Source: Tolypocladium sp. Sup5 PDA-1 | Taxonomy: Eukaryota; Ascomycota; Sordariomycetes; Hypocreales; Ophiocordycipitaceae | Assembly: GCA_000750105.3 (NCBI GenBank) | Contig: JPHH03000003.1 | Location: forward strand, 620,001 to 684,000 | Reading direction: 5' to 3' | Length of the DNA stretch: 64,000 nucleotides | Shown here: positions 25,202-36,209 of the stretch, in pieces | Layout of the letters: every line of letters starts with the position of its first letter | Numbering within the stretch: the stretch's first letter is position 1 | Program-made: the position numbers and the translations under genes | The notes under the pieces: model-generated | What the model was told of the DNA's origin: nothing | The model's database searches: none | The model's input: only the letters and a program-made list of their open reading frames with translations

Positions 25202-25808
25202 CTAGTCCTCGCCCAGGCTCTCCCGGACGCACTTGCGGCACCGCTTCCTAAAGTCCTTGTGCTTGCCCTCGCGCTCCTCGCGCAGCATGCGGGCGGCCTC
25301 GACGTTGGCCGGGCTCTCGTCGTTGGGGCTGTGGAAGAGGCTGATGGTGCTGATGAGGATCGTCTCGGGCGTCTGGACGGGCGTCCAGCGCTCCGAGGCG
25401 GCCTCGTATCCGTACTCGTCCTCCTCGGGCGGGTGCAGGATCGAGATGCACAGGTTGCCGTTTTCGTAGATGTTGGGGTGGAAGGGGATCGGCCGCTGGA
25501 AGGTGAGCGAGGGCGGCATGTGCGGGTAGTTGGGCGGGAAGACCATGCGCGCGCGGAAGTTGCCTCCTAATACGGCGTCAGCTTGTGATGATCCGATCAT
25601 CAGAGGGAGGCAGGGAGGGCAAATCGGATGGCGGGAGGGACGCACCGCCGTAGTATTTGCAGTCGTCGTTTATCATGAGCATCACCTCCCACTCAAAGAT
25701 GTTATTGTCGTTGACGAGGCCGCACGAGATGCCGGGCAGGTCCTTGCACTTCTGGATCTCCTTGAGCTGCCGCTTCAGCAGCGATCCGGCCGCGGAGGTG
25801 GCAGACAT
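25202..25808 (-). CDS. Ubiquitin-conjugating enzyme E2, UBE2G1/Ubc15 type
   Basis: Carries activated ubiquitin on a cysteine for transfer with an E3. Exons: 25646-25808 and 25202-25566 (intron 25567-25645); 175 residues. The E2 fold is complete: an N-terminal helix LLKRQLKEIQ, the HPN triad in PFHPNIYENG, catalytic Cys near residue 94 in NGNLCISILHPP, and the acidic active-site insertion EEDEYGYE found in the UBE2G/Ubc7/Ubc15 class. Conserved SPNDESPANVEAA follows. The insertion and C-terminus look closest to S. pombe Ubc15 and UBE2G1, rather than the ER-associated Ubc7/UBE2G2, but I cannot separate these firmly by eye. Confidence 0.94.
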
Positions 25809-26345
25809 GGTGGCGCAGAGCGATGTCCTCGGGCAGACGCCAATACGCAGGTGGGCTGCCGGGCTTCGGAGGCTATGTCTGGTGGTATTTCAACTGCCGC
25901 GTTGGTCCAGACACGGTTCATGGACGGGGGAGAGGTCGCGAGATGGTGGGGTGGAAGGAACCTGGACGGAGGTGATCGGCCTCGGAGGGTGGCCCCGCAG
26001 AGGGGCTGTCGCAGCCGCCTCCCTCCCCAATAAGTTACGGTTCAGAGCAAGCAGCCGCATGTTCGCAGCGACCTTGTGCGATGCCAACGGCGAGCCCAGC
26101 TATTTTGCACATCGTGAAACACGCTTCTTGTTTCTGCACGTATGGCCTACCAAGCCATGGGATCCATGGGCTCCACTTGTGGCAGTAAGCAGCAAACACG
26201 TTGCCTCCAATGTGCAAAAGAGCCAATGCTTCCAGTTCGACGCTCCGAGATTCCGCAGAAATAGGTAAATTTTAGTATACATCGCCAGTCCGTGACGGGG
26301 TATCAATAGATGTTCGCCTCCGCTGCCGCATCCGCTGCCCTCTGT
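25809..26345. other. Intergenic region
   Basis: It holds the E2 gene promoter and the 3' region of the Snu23 gene, both on the minus strand. Nothing else is supported. Confidence 0.5.
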
Positions 26346-27062
26346 TCATACCTTCTTCGAGGTGCCAAAGCCCGTAAATCCCATCTGGGCCATCATGTCG
26401 TCCTCGTCGTGCTCGCCCTCGATCCGCACATCCTCGCCGTATTCCATCTTGACCTGTGCCTCCTCCTCCTTCTGCAGCCGTCGCTTGTCTGCCTCTGCCC
26501 TCCTCTTCTGCCTCTTTTCGTCGGCCTCCTTCTCCTGCTCCTCCTTCCTCAGCTGTAGTCTCTCCTGCAAGCTCGTGGCCTTTTCCTTTTCGAGATCGTC
26601 CTTTCGACGAATGAAGTATGCGATGCGCTCGTGGACCTCCTCGGCGGTCGCCCGTTTGACCTCGGTCGTCTGCCCGGTATTGGCCAAGTGCTGCATCGTG
26701 TTGAGATGCTCGACAAACTGCAGATTGTCTTTGAATGTTAAATCGCAAGCTTCGCAGTAGAAGCCGGCGCTCCGCCCTCGCTTCCCGACGCCGGCCCCGG
26801 CGGGCACCAGCTGCGTCTTTCCGACCTGCGCGCTGAGGTCGAGGACATTTCGTCGCGCGGATGTGTACGTCTCGTCGCCGGTCATGGGCTTGTAGTATTT
26901 CTTGCCCGCGAGCTTCGCCTCGTATCGCGCCTTTGCCTCCTCCTTTTCCTTTGCTTCGCGCTCCTTGCCCTTGGCGGCGTATTCGTCCATATCCCAGGTC
27001 TTTCGGAAGTCGGTGTCGCTCGCAGGCGCGCCATAGGCGCCCCCTTTCTTTGAGTCCGCCAT
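26346..27062 (-). CDS. snu23: U4/U6.U5 tri-snRNP zinc-finger protein Snu23 (ZMAT2)
   Basis: Component of the spliceosomal tri-snRNP, active in the nucleus. Intronless, 238 residues. The N-terminus FRKTWDMDEYAAKGKERE and the following KYYKPMTGDETYTSARR block are highly characteristic. A U1-like C2H2 finger follows (YCEACDLTFKDNLQFVEH..H), then a Lys/Glu-rich coiled segment and an acidic C-terminus with DDMMAQMGFTGFG. I chose the ATG at 27060-27062 because it gives the family N-terminus; the open frame continues upstream but reads as non-conserved leader. It is divergent from dph5 with 290 bp between starts, so the two may share a promoter region. Confidence 0.95.
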   Translation of the reverse strand: MADSKKGGAYGAPASDTDFRKTWDMDEYAAKGKEREAKEKEEAKARYEAKLAGKKYYKPMTGDETYTSARRNVLDLSAQVGKTQLVPAGAGVGKRGRSAGFYCEACDLTFKDNLQFVEHLNTMQHLANTGQTTEVKRATAEEVHERIAYFIRRKDDLEKEKATSLQERLQLRKEEQEKEADEKRQKRRAEADKRRLQKEEEAQVKMEYGEDVRIEGEHDEDDMMAQMGFTGFGTSKKV

Positions 27063-27352
27063 CGGGGGCGAGGCTGTGGTGCTGCTGGACGCGAAGAGGC
27101 TGGACGTGGGCGACGCTGTGGTTTGCTGGAGGACGGAGATGCTCGAATGCGAAAAGTTGAGGCAGACCGCGTTGTACATAAGACAGGGTTGGGTCATTTG
27201 GATGGCTGGGGTCATTTTAGCGCGATGACGTCCGCCAGATTCAGGGATCCAAACCGCTAAGAACCCAAGAACTGCCCCGCCGCGGGGCATTTGGTGATGG
27301 CCCCTCGATTTTTCATCCACCAAGCACCTTGCGCAGACGACATCAAGCCAAT

Positions 27353-28311
27353 ATGCTGTATCTCGTCGGCCTCGGTCTCTCTGACGAGACCGACATCACT
27401 GTCAAGGGATTGGAAGTGGTCAAGAAGGCGTCGAGGGTTTACCTGGAGGCATACACCAGCATCTTGCTCGTCGACCAAGCCGTCCTGGTAAGTAGGGTCG
27501 CAACATCGGAGATCCGTGGCTGATTTGCAGCAGGAAAGCTACTATGGACGGTCGATAACGATTGCCGACCGCGAGATGGTGGAGTCGAATAGCGAGGAGA
27601 TTCTGCGGAATGCTCAAAACGAGGATGTGGCCTTTTGTGTCGTTGGCGATCCGTTCGGGTACGCGTCCTCCCCGTGACGACTTGTTTGCCAGCGGCTCAC
27701 CATCTTCAAGCGCAACTACACACACCGACCTCGTCCTTCGAGCCAGAGAGCTTTCAATTCCCGTCCGAACGGTACCTAATGCCTCCATCATGTCGGGGAT
27801 CGGCGCCTGCGGCTTGCAACTGTACAACTTTGGGCAAACCGTGTCCGTGGTCTTCTTCACAGACTCGTGGAAGCCCGCGTCCTTCTACGACCGGATAAAG
27901 GAGAACCGTTCCATCGGCTTGCATACCCTTGTACTGGTGGACATCAAGGTCAAGGAGCAGAGCTTGGAGAACATGGCCAGGGGGCGGTTGGTCTACGAAC
28001 CGCCGCGATACATGACCGTCGGCCAGTGCGCACAGCAAATGCTCGAGATCGAAGAGGAGAAGAAAGAGGGCGTGTACACCCGCGACAGTCTGGCCATCGG
28101 TGCTGCTCGCGTGGGAGGCAAGACCGAGAAGTTTGTCGCCGGAACACTGGAGGAGCTCTGCTCTACCGACGAGGAGCTCGGTCCCCCGCTCCACAGCTTG
28201 GTATTGCTCGGAAGGAGAACACACGAGCTGGAGCACGAGTATGTGCGGCAGTTTGCTGTGGATAAGGAGAAGTGGGACAAGCTCTGGATGTCAGAGTATG
28301 GCCAGCAATAA
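27353..28311 (+). CDS. dph5: Diphthine methyl ester synthase (Dph5)
   Basis: S-adenosylmethionine-dependent methyltransferase that methylates the diphthamide precursor on elongation factor 2 in the cytosol. Exons: 27353-27487, 27534-27658, 27711-28311; 286 residues, the usual size. Starts MLYLVGLGLSDETDI, with conserved AYTSILL, YYGRSITIADREMVE, VVGDPFGATTHTDL and GACGLQLYNFGQTVS. For the first intron I used the AG at 27532-27533, because the resulting spacing (AVLESYYGR) matches homologues without an extra Gln. For the second, the acceptor at 27710 restores GDPFGATTH. Confidence 0.97.
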
Positions 28312-28469
28312 ACACGAAGTTCTTTATCATGGCGTGGTTTCTAGCTGTGCATGTAAGTGCCAGATGCTACAATATCCGTCCAATCTGCCCATCAGCCTCG
28401 AACCACCCTGTCCCCTTTTCTGTCTGGAGACGATACTGCATAGAGGCGCTTTGATATCACCCTTGGCGC

Positions 28470-29157
28470 TCATGCGTGGGTAGCTCGCCACTCCTTGACA
28501 TCCGAAGGCGATATCTCCCTCAGACTGTTGACCTGGGCGGGCTTGCCCGTGATGGCTCCCTGTATAACTTCGGCCGTGCGGCTGAAGATGTTCTTAGCCA
28601 CGAGCGAGTACGTCGCCGAGTTCATCTTGACGCGAATAACGCCAATTCGAGGGTCGTTCTCGGAGCCATCGTGCTTCCCGTCGCCGAGGTCACCCAGCCA
28701 GGCCTTGAGCATCGGGCTGTAGTGTTTTTTGACCAAGTCCCGGTCCGTTGCAATGGTCGCCTTTCCGGATATCGAAGCCCACTCGCCCGAGACGTTGAGA
28801 AACGAGATGTTGACGTTGGGGTCGTTTGACACGTCGTTGGTCTTGCCGGACTCGGTGTTGGTGTGGAAGAGGAGATCAATTCCGCCAGCCTCCTATTGTG
28901 CACATTGTCAGATTGAGGTGAGACTCGGAGTTTATGGGCAAGTGACTGCAGAGGAAGCTTACGGTAGAGGCCAGAGCCATGCAGCGAGAAACCAGGTTGC
29001 TCGTGGCCGCCTCGTGGGTGGTCATCATGCCAAACTTGCAAGCCGTCATGAACTCGATCAAGTCATTGACCTTGGTCTCGAGCTTGGGATCATCCTCGTT
29101 GGCCTTCTTGTAAGGGTCAGCGGGCTTGTCACCGACGGATGTGTTGGAGAAAGACAT
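28470..29157 (-). CDS. bli-3: BLI-3-type pyridoxamine 5'-phosphate oxidase-like flavoprotein
   Basis: Small FMN-binding split-barrel protein; the Neurospora homologue bli-3 was found as a blue-light-induced gene. Exons: 28963-29157 and 28470-28892 (intron 28893-28962); 205 residues. N-terminus MSFSNTSVGDKPADPYKKAN, then FMTACKFGMMTTHE, LLFHTNTESGKTNDVSNDPN, VSGEWASISGKATIATD and IRVKMNSATYSLV, the expected barrel segments. The enzymatic reaction is not established for the family. Upstream DNA has a TATA-like TATAAAAG at 29273-29280 and a GATC-bearing inverted repeat at 29343-29361, consistent with light control by a White-Collar-type complex, which is an inference. Confidence 0.92.
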
Positions 29158-29272
29158 GTTGTCAGGTGTAAGAGTGTAAGTGTGGAATACTGGCAAGTTG
29201 GGTATCGTATCTCGGTGTTCGTCGCGAGGTGTTAAATTCCAAAGTGCAAACCACCACGCCTTCGTACGGTGG

Positions 29273-29280
29273 CTTTTATA
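29273..29280 (-). promoter_or_regulatory. TATA-like box of bli-3
   Basis: On the minus strand the sequence reads TATAAAAG about 115 bp before the start codon, which is placed well for a core promoter element with a leader of normal length. Confidence 0.6.
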
Positions 29281-29342
29281 TGTCTGAGAAATCTCCGATT
29301 ACACCATCTCTACTGAATCGACTCCCATCAACATGACGCGGG

Positions 29343-29361
29343 GAGATCGCGCCGCGATCTC
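29343..29361 (-). promoter_or_regulatory. GATC-containing inverted repeat upstream of bli-3
   Basis: The sequence GAGATCGCGCCGCGATCTC is an inverted repeat that is perfect apart from its centre base. It lies about 185 bp upstream of the bli-3 start and carries two GATC cores. White-Collar-type GATA factors bind GATC-type light-response elements in Neurospora, so a role in light induction is possible but untested. Confidence 0.4.
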
Positions 29362-30880
29362 GAGCTCATCATGACGTCAACCGTTTGCTGTAAGTACGTC
29401 GCCACAGACATCTGCGCAAGCAAGGCATAGACAACCGTACGTCAAGGCGCGAATCGGCGCGTTGTAGTAGTGCGCCACGGCAGTTTGACTTGAACTTGTC
29501 TTCGTGAGAGGTTTCCTTGAAATTGAATACTTCATGCTGGGCACAGTCGCTGGACCAGTTGCTAGAGCACAACGGCTGACGGGAAGTACACATCGCCCGA
29601 TATTCAGGTAGAAATGGCGTTGACACAAGACTGAAGCTCAGTGAGCGCTGCCAAGAATTATTGCTTTAATTATTGCTACGAAGGTGGTCTTATTGCCCTG
29701 CTTCATCAGGTAGGTCGAGGCAGAGTTGTATCAGTCGCGGCATGAAGGTACATCCGTTGCTACCCTAGGGCCAAAGGAGGCATCGACACATTTCTCTGCT
29801 ACTTTCCTTCGTACTCTTCTCTTGGGCCTTGGCAGTGCATGCACGAGCCATTTTGACGACGAGCAAAGTTACGCGGGTGTTTAACAGGAAGCCCAATGCT
29901 TGTAAAAGTCGTCAACATTGATTTCTCCCCCAGTGTCCTCCAGTCCATGACTTGCATGCTGGGGGGGTCGATCGACCATCACCAACTAGGAGCCGCCGGC
30001 CGCTGCATCACATGACGCCGCGTCTCACCGCATCGGAATCGATTGGAAGGTGAGCCTGGAGGAAGATTGCAAGCGAGGAAGGGGGCACAGCGTTTTCTTT
30101 CCCCGCGCGTCAGACCAAGAAAGTGGCGGGCTCCGCAGTGAATCATCCAGAGCAGGAGCGGCCTGACCCTGAGACCCTCTGCAGCCTGAGGTTGTGCTCA
30201 ACCCGCTGCAGATCCAGACCCTCTTCCACCTCCAGAGTTCGAACCTCCATCCATCCTCTTCAACAGCGCCATCCTTGACTCTTCAATCGACTGAGGTTTC
30301 TGTTTCTTGTCCCTCTGCCACCTCGGCGAGTGCATCGCCCGCTGGACACCGCCCAGACTGACGGCTGCTCCAAACCGCCATCTGTCCCGTGTTCACTCGA
30401 CAGTCACCGCCATCCCCCGTCAGCCGCGTCTCGTCCTCTGCAATCGCCGTGCAACGGAACCAGCCGATTGCAAAGCATGTACGACAGCTACCACATCTGA
30501 TTGATCGCCGGCTGCAGAGAGTCCATGTGGCACAAAGAAGCCCTTTTCTGAGCGAATTTTCTTGCCATCTCCTTTTCTCTATGCACCACTTCTGTTCTCT
30601 CCCCGATCTAATCATCATCTGCCCCAAGTCTGCCCAAACGCCCTCGTTCCATCAAGCTTGAGACATTTTCTCATCTATCGTTCGACGACGTCTCATCTGC
30701 ACCATCTCTTGCAACGCCTCAGCCATACTCTTAATTTGAGTTTGGCGCTCACCAGCACCGCCATCTCTACAGCTTTTTGACCCAGTTTGGTGACCTCGGT
30801 CATCGACTTCTTCACTTACTGCAAGGACACCGATATTCGGCAAAGGCACCTCTGACGCCGGTCGTCCAACAGCCAGCAAG
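29362..30880. other. Divergent promoter region between bli-3 and the F-box-like gene
   Basis: About 1.5 kb. A 12-bp perfect palindrome, GGTCGATCGACC, lies at 29966-29977. From about 30180 onward the plus strand is pyrimidine-rich (CATC, TCTTC, CCATC runs), as expected for the promoter and leader of a highly transcribed fungal gene at 30881. No coding gene is supported. Confidence 0.5.
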
Positions 30881-32382
30881 ATGGCGGCGTCCGGAACGGT
30901 GAGATTTTACCCATGATTCCCCAGGGTAGCATCGGCGTCAAGAGATTATGAGCACTGACATGCCGTGAGTAGGCCGTCTTCCCCTGGGAGTGCCGGGACA
31001 AGGAGGACCAGGCAAGGATCACCTACCAGCACCCTCTTCGCCGCACCAATCAGGCCTTAGCCGAAGAGAACATGAGGCTGAAGAGGATCTTGCGCGAGAA
31101 TGGAATCTCCTGGTCGCCTGTGGCTCAGGCGCACATCAAACAGAGGGACCCAACCATGCGCAAGACGCGGTCGTCTCGGGCTGCGCATGAACTAGGACGT
31201 CCCTACCTCCCGACAGAGGTCATCTTGCGCATTCTCAAATTCGCATTGAAGAGCGCCCATCCCATCATTGACCCGCTGTGCCCAACCACATCTGAGCATC
31301 TGTCCGACCAGGAGAAGGCGCGAGGCAACCAGATCGCCATCCACTTTCTCGCAACCTGCAAGGCACTCCATGTTGAGGGCACGCGTTATCTGTGGGAGTG
31401 CAACGACTTCGTCTTCACGACTCCTCACGCACTGCGTCATTTCGCCGAGCTGAGTCCCAAGTTTCGCCACAAGATCACCTACGCCACCCTTCGCATCGTC
31501 GCCCGATACTACGACGATCAGCGCCGCAGGCACAAGCTGGAACGGTGCTACCACGCGGACCTGAAGAAGGACCAGCTGCTCAAGGTCCAGCTGAGACCAA
31601 AGGAGACGCCTCTTGTGCGCGGGGGCTTCCGATGCTACACCTGGACTCAGATTGTCGACTTCTTGGCGGCCCTTCGTGCCCCATACGATCCGACGTACCG
31701 AGACAAGAAGAGCCCCAGACCGAGACTGCTCCCGTCGCTCTCGTGCTTGCGCCTGGACCTGGTCAACTTCTCCGACACGCTTCTGCCGTTCTCGGGGTCC
31801 GAACTGCATGACATCGCGAGCCACGAACTCGGTTGCACCCTGAACGAACTGCAAGTGACAGGCATGCCCTTTGATGACGCAGGTATGAAGGCGTCGGCTG
31901 AACTGAGCGGCATGCTCAAGGACGAAGGCCTTTACCTCGATGGACCTGCCTCATTCATCGCTCACGCTAGATACCTGCAGCCTCTGTCTGGGAAGAAGTG
32001 GTGCGCTCGCGTCATCCGAGCTTGGAAGGGGAACGGATCTGACTCGGATTACGGAGACACTGCTGAAGAAGACATGGATGATCACCTGGCCCATTTCAGC
32101 GGCTATCACCCAAGGTTGGGCGCTCTGCCTCCCGCCCCGGAGGAGGCAGGCCACCCTCCGTCGACCCGAGACGAGGAGACGGTTATCTGGAAGCGAGTGC
32201 CCGCCTCTCGCGATGTCGACGAACGTTCGTGGCTCCAATTCTCTCGATTTAGTGGATACGAGATTACGGATCCTGACTGGGACACGGACGACGAGGGTAT
32301 TTGCCCCTGCTGCGGCGAATCACACCCAGGCTCGTCGTTTCTTGAGTTTATGATGAACGATGAGATTGTTGACGCTGACTGA
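30881..32382 (+). CDS. F-box-like protein of unknown function
   Basis: A tiny 18-nt first exon (30881-30898, MAASGT) joins 30973-32382; 475 residues. The segment LGRPYLPTEVILRILKFALKSAHP (about residues 75-98) looks like an F-box, which in SCF ubiquitin ligases binds Skp1. It is followed by FLATCKALHVEGTRYLWECNDFVF, the usual next part of such fungal proteins, then by folded segments of no known family. The C-terminus is acidic and ends in a CPCCGESH motif that could bind a metal. A Lys/Arg-rich start (LAEENMRLKRIL) may be helical. No substrate can be proposed. The small first exon is supported by a consensus donor and by an ATG upstream of otherwise ATG-poor coding sequence. Confidence 0.75.
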
Positions 32383-32959
32383 GAGCCAGCGCGACCTTTG
32401 AGTGCCTTGATGTTTTGAGGGCCCTGCGGAGGTTGTGGTGGTTTGAGCTGTGATGGACGAAGGCCGGTACGGCTGTGATGCATGATTAGATACCCTTTAG
32501 CTTGCGAAGAAGTAAGGACCTGGCGTGGCTATAATACAACGAGCTTTCCCTTTTGGAGGATTTCTGATACATATTTTTGCGAGTGAGGTGTGCCTTGAGA
32601 GCTCCTGTTTGTGGCGGTGGATTGAGTTGGGGATACGTCTCTGCGGCGCCGTCCCGTCGGCGTGTTAGTCCACAGACACAACGCACGCCTCAGGACCAAG
32701 TACTTACTCTCGGACATTGCCTATCTCGGACGACGTCACATGTTGTTTAGCCTATTCCGTGTACTGTAGGCGGCCTCCGGGCACTTCTCCTCTTGTCTTC
32801 CTGTCATATATATATGTCTTTCGCCGCCGCTTCTTCTCGAGCTCTTACTTTTATCAGCACTTCATACTAAAACTCTACTGAGTACTGGTACCCTTTTTCA
32901 GTGCGCCTCCGTGTTCACAAAAGCCGCTCCTCTGCCGGTCACTGGAATTGGCTGTCAGG
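32383..32959. other. Intergenic region
   Basis: It holds the 3' end of the F-box-like gene and the promoter of the next gene. A run of TA dinucleotides (CATATATATATG) near 32806 may act as a TATA region; a pyrimidine-rich leader follows. No gene is supported. Confidence 0.5.
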
Positions 32960-33997
32960 ATGGCCGCCTGCGCCGATGGCTCTTGTGTTCCCCGGGACCT
33001 GAGTAGGGAGCAGAAGCGCGCAGAGTTTGAGCACGATCCTCTAAACCCTCAGGAAACTTGGAAAGGCCTCCACGATGACATGGTTCGGCTAGGCCACAAC
33101 TACTTGGATCACAGGACCGATGTCGCCGGCGTTGAACAGGACCTGCATGACCTGTGGGACGAGTTGATCCACGCGTCAAAGATTCTGCCCTCCGACAGCG
33201 CCGAGCACGACCGACTCGTGACACTTATCCTGGAGGCGCGAGAGCTTGGGCCTTTCTCCCGGAAGAAGGATGGCTCAACCGCCGAAGATAACCGAGAGGA
33301 GGCTGTTATGCCCAACGGCCAGCGCCTTTGGACCGACCTCCCCTACCTTGCTCAGGAGCTTCAAGATTCGTGGATGAAAGAGTCCATGGGATTCACTGTC
33401 GCTGAGCGAGAGAGCCTTGCCGCGCTGACGGGCAAACTCTGCGCAGCTGGAGTCTGTCCCGCCGAGCTGAGTGCCTGTGGGCTGTGGTTATTCGAGGAAA
33501 CACTGGAGATGGATAGAGCTGTCACTTCCACCTCCACAGAAGCAGGCCCCTCCGCCCTTGATCTTTTGCCCGCATGTCTCGTTTGGCTCAGGTCCAGCAA
33601 GTTCAAGTTGGCGAGGCTGTCGGTGGAGAGCTGCGATCCGGTATCCAGCCTGTCGAACAACGCTACCGGGGCTCCGGCCTCTCCGGGACAGGTTACAATC
33701 GAGGCGGGCATCAAGCAACACGGGTTCAGTGTGGCACGATGGCTGTTTTGGAGGCGGCGCCTTGGAGAGCTCAAGGTCAATTGCTCTGGTAACGAGAAAC
33801 TCGCCAAGATGGCGAGAGCATGCTTTGAGGAGATGGTCCTCACTGGCCTTTGCGTTGGACTCGACATCCCCGGAGAGAAGAAGTACTTGGAACGGGTGTT
33901 CGAAGCCCTTGACAAGGAGCTCCTGGCCAGGGGCAGCCAAGGATGTGTCGAGCCGGCGGACATTGACATTGATCCGGCTTGGGCGAGTGAGAACTAG
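32960..33997 (+). CDS. Conserved fungal protein, possibly DUF3632
   Basis: Single-exon frame of 345 residues starting at ATG 32960 after a pyrimidine-rich leader. It contains no transmembrane segment or signal peptide. The early part, with WKGLHDDMVRLGHNYL, LHDLWDELIHASKILP and DRLVTLILEARELGP, is helical and resembles the fungal family DUF3632 as I remember it. The rest is helical too and ends in an acidic tail. The function is unknown. Coding confidence comes from length, intact frame and codon pattern; the family name is tentative. Confidence 0.72.
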   Translation: MAACADGSCVPRDLSREQKRAEFEHDPLNPQETWKGLHDDMVRLGHNYLDHRTDVAGVEQDLHDLWDELIHASKILPSDSAEHDRLVTLILEARELGPFSRKKDGSTAEDNREEAVMPNGQRLWTDLPYLAQELQDSWMKESMGFTVAERESLAALTGKLCAAGVCPAELSACGLWLFEETLEMDRAVTSTSTEAGPSALDLLPACLVWLRSSKFKLARLSVESCDPVSSLSNNATGAPASPGQVTIEAGIKQHGFSVARWLFWRRRLGELKVNCSGNEKLAKMARACFEEMVLTGLCVGLDIPGEKKYLERVFEALDKELLARGSQGCVEPADIDIDPAWASEN

Positions 33998-34314
33998 GCT
34001 TGGCGAGAAGCAACTTGAAGTCATTTGATTGAATACAGCATTTCCAGCTATTATCCACAATTAGACCTGCGTCGCCCTTGATGTAATGGCGCGGTGTTGG
34101 TGCTTTATTTGATGACTCGGCGCCCCTCGACATGGTTAGCGCAGGGGTTGGAATGGCCGTGGCAACAGCTCGCCCCAGATTTGTAAGCTTCGCCCTGGAG
34201 TCCGTAACCCGTCAACCTCGCATCAGCGACGACTCGTGTCCTCCATGGCACTTGAGCCGTAACCCGACGCAGCATTTCTCGGGGCCCCCCCCAATCGGCC
34301 AAACGAAACCCAAG
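33998..34314. other. Short intergenic region upstream of gpi8
   Basis: About 317 bp between two plus-strand genes, holding a terminator and the gpi8 promoter. No distinct element is seen. Confidence 0.5.
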
Positions 34315-35545
34315 ATGAAGCTGTTCGACATGCAGCTGCCGGCCGTCGTGGCCCTGGCCATGCTCGTGTCCTGCGTCGTCTCCGAACACACGAGCAACTG
34401 GGCCGTCCTGGTGTGCACCTCGCGATTCTGGTTCAACTACCGCCATCTCGCCAACGTCCTCTCCATGTACCGCACCGTTAAGCGCCTGGGCATCCCCGAT
34501 TCGCAAATCATCCTGATGCTGCCCGATGACATGGCCTGCAACCCGCGCAACGCCTTCCCCGGCACCGTCTACAGCAACTCGGACCGCGCGGTGGACCTGT
34601 ACGGTGATAACATCGAGGTCGACTACCGCGGCTACGAGGTCACCGTCGAGAACTTCATCCGGCTGCTGACGGATCGCGTGGGCGCCGAGATGCCGCGGAG
34701 CAAGCGCCTCTTGACCGACGACCGAAGCAACATCCTGGTGTACATGACTGGCCACGGCGGCAACGAGTTCCTGAAGTTCCAGGACGCCGAGGAGATTGGC
34801 GCGTATGATCTTGCCGATGCATTCGAGCAAATGTGGGAGAAGAAGAGGTATGGAATGGAGAAGCCAGTCCCCATGCGGCGCGTTCCCAGTAGCTGACCTT
34901 GTGTTGTCAAGGTACCACGAGATCCTCTTCATGATCGATACCTGCCAGGCAAACACCATGTACAGCCGGCTCTACTCGCCCAACATTATCGCGACTGGAT
35001 CGTCCGAGCTCGACCAGTCCTCCTACTCGCACCATGCCGACAACGACGTCGGCGTCGCCGTCATCGACCGCTACACATACTACAACCTGGAGTTCCTGGA
35101 GAACCAGGTCCAGGATCTGAACAGCAGGAAGACGGTCGGCGACCTGTTCGACAGCTACGATTATGAAAAGATCCACTCCCACGCTGGTGTCCGTTATGAC
35201 CTCTTCCCCGGCGGAGCTGATGCTGCGCGGAGCCGCCTCATCACGGACTTCTTTGGCAACATCCAGAATGTCGAGGTGGACCGAGCTAAGGACTCGGCTC
35301 TGGAGGAGGAGCTCCTGGAGTTGAGCAAGACGATTGCTCGGCTGCGAGAGAAGGAGGCCGAGGATGATGCATCCCGCAAGAACGCCACCTCTGTGCTAGC
35401 AAGCGCCCCGACGGAGCCGGTTAAGAAGATCCAAGGAGCCACCGCTCTTACCGACGACAACTGGTGGACGAAGAAGGTTGTTGGCGCCACTGCGCTGGCA
35501 AGCTGCGCGCTTCTCTGGGGCCTGGGGTCGTTCTTGGAGGGATAG
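34315..35545 (+). CDS. gpi8: GPI-anchor transamidase catalytic subunit (Gpi8/PIG-K)
   Basis: C13-family cysteine protease of the ER transamidase complex, which cleaves the C-terminal signal of proproteins and attaches the GPI anchor. Exons: 34315-34847 and 34912-35545; 388 residues. An N-terminal signal peptide (LPAVVALAMLVSCVVS) is followed by NWAVLVCTSRFWFNYRH. The catalytic His lies in MTGHGGNEFLK (about residue 147) and the catalytic Cys in FMIDTCQANTMYS (about 189). A single membrane span, VVGATALASCALLWGLGSFL, ends the protein, matching the type I topology of Gpi8. I chose the ATG directly before the signal peptide; the open frame extends upstream to 34132 without conservation. Confidence 0.97.
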
Positions 35546-36209
35546 AGTATGCCGCAGACCACACGTGGTGCTGGAATACCGGATATGCAAACTCAACCAA
35601 GACGGACGATACAGCTCCAATGTTTACACCGCGGCTGCAAAGAGAGACGCCGTGTTTTGAGTGTCGGAGCATCAACGATGGCCAAAGCCTGGTTCTCCGT
35701 GTCTAGAAACGAAGACGCTATAAACCCCCCCTCGAAAGTCGCAAAGGGACATGGCCTCCCTCGCCAGTCGGAAGATCCACAGCGCAGCTGTGGCACGGAG
35801 AGGGTTGTGCCTTGCGAAGGCTCGGGGGCTGCACAGGAATGAGATGGAGTGGACGTCAAGGAGTTTTGCCGTGGCTCTGAATTTACAAGCCTGTTACTAA
35901 TACACTGCTGTCATTTATACCCAGCCTAGAAATAAAACATGATGAAATGGACAAAACATGTAACATCTAGCATGCGGTGCGTGGTGTCGAGATGTCAATA
36001 GGAGTCACCTTGAGAGGCCAGGGCGGCTTAGTCAGCAGGCACACTTCCCTTCATCACTTCACATTCCCTCAAACTTGAGACTGCCTTTTCGTACGTGTCG
36101 ATTCACTCAACTCGAGCGATGTTTTTATGGTACGCGCAAAAGGAATCTGAGTAATGGGCCGTTCAACCCTACGATCCCCTCTCCCTCTACGTGAGCTGAG
36201 CGACGCGAC
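35546..36209. other. Intergenic region
   Basis: It carries the gpi8 3' region and the TFIIIC-subunit promoter. No gene or repeat is supported. Confidence 0.5.

Noticed and set aside
27063..27323. N-terminal extension of Snu23
   Set aside because: The open frame upstream lacks conservation and would overlap the dph5 promoter; the inner ATG gives the family N-terminus.
30228..30260. GGTTCGAACTC on the minus strand, like a tRNA T loop
   Set aside because: The flanking bases do not pair as a T stem and no other tRNA arms are present.
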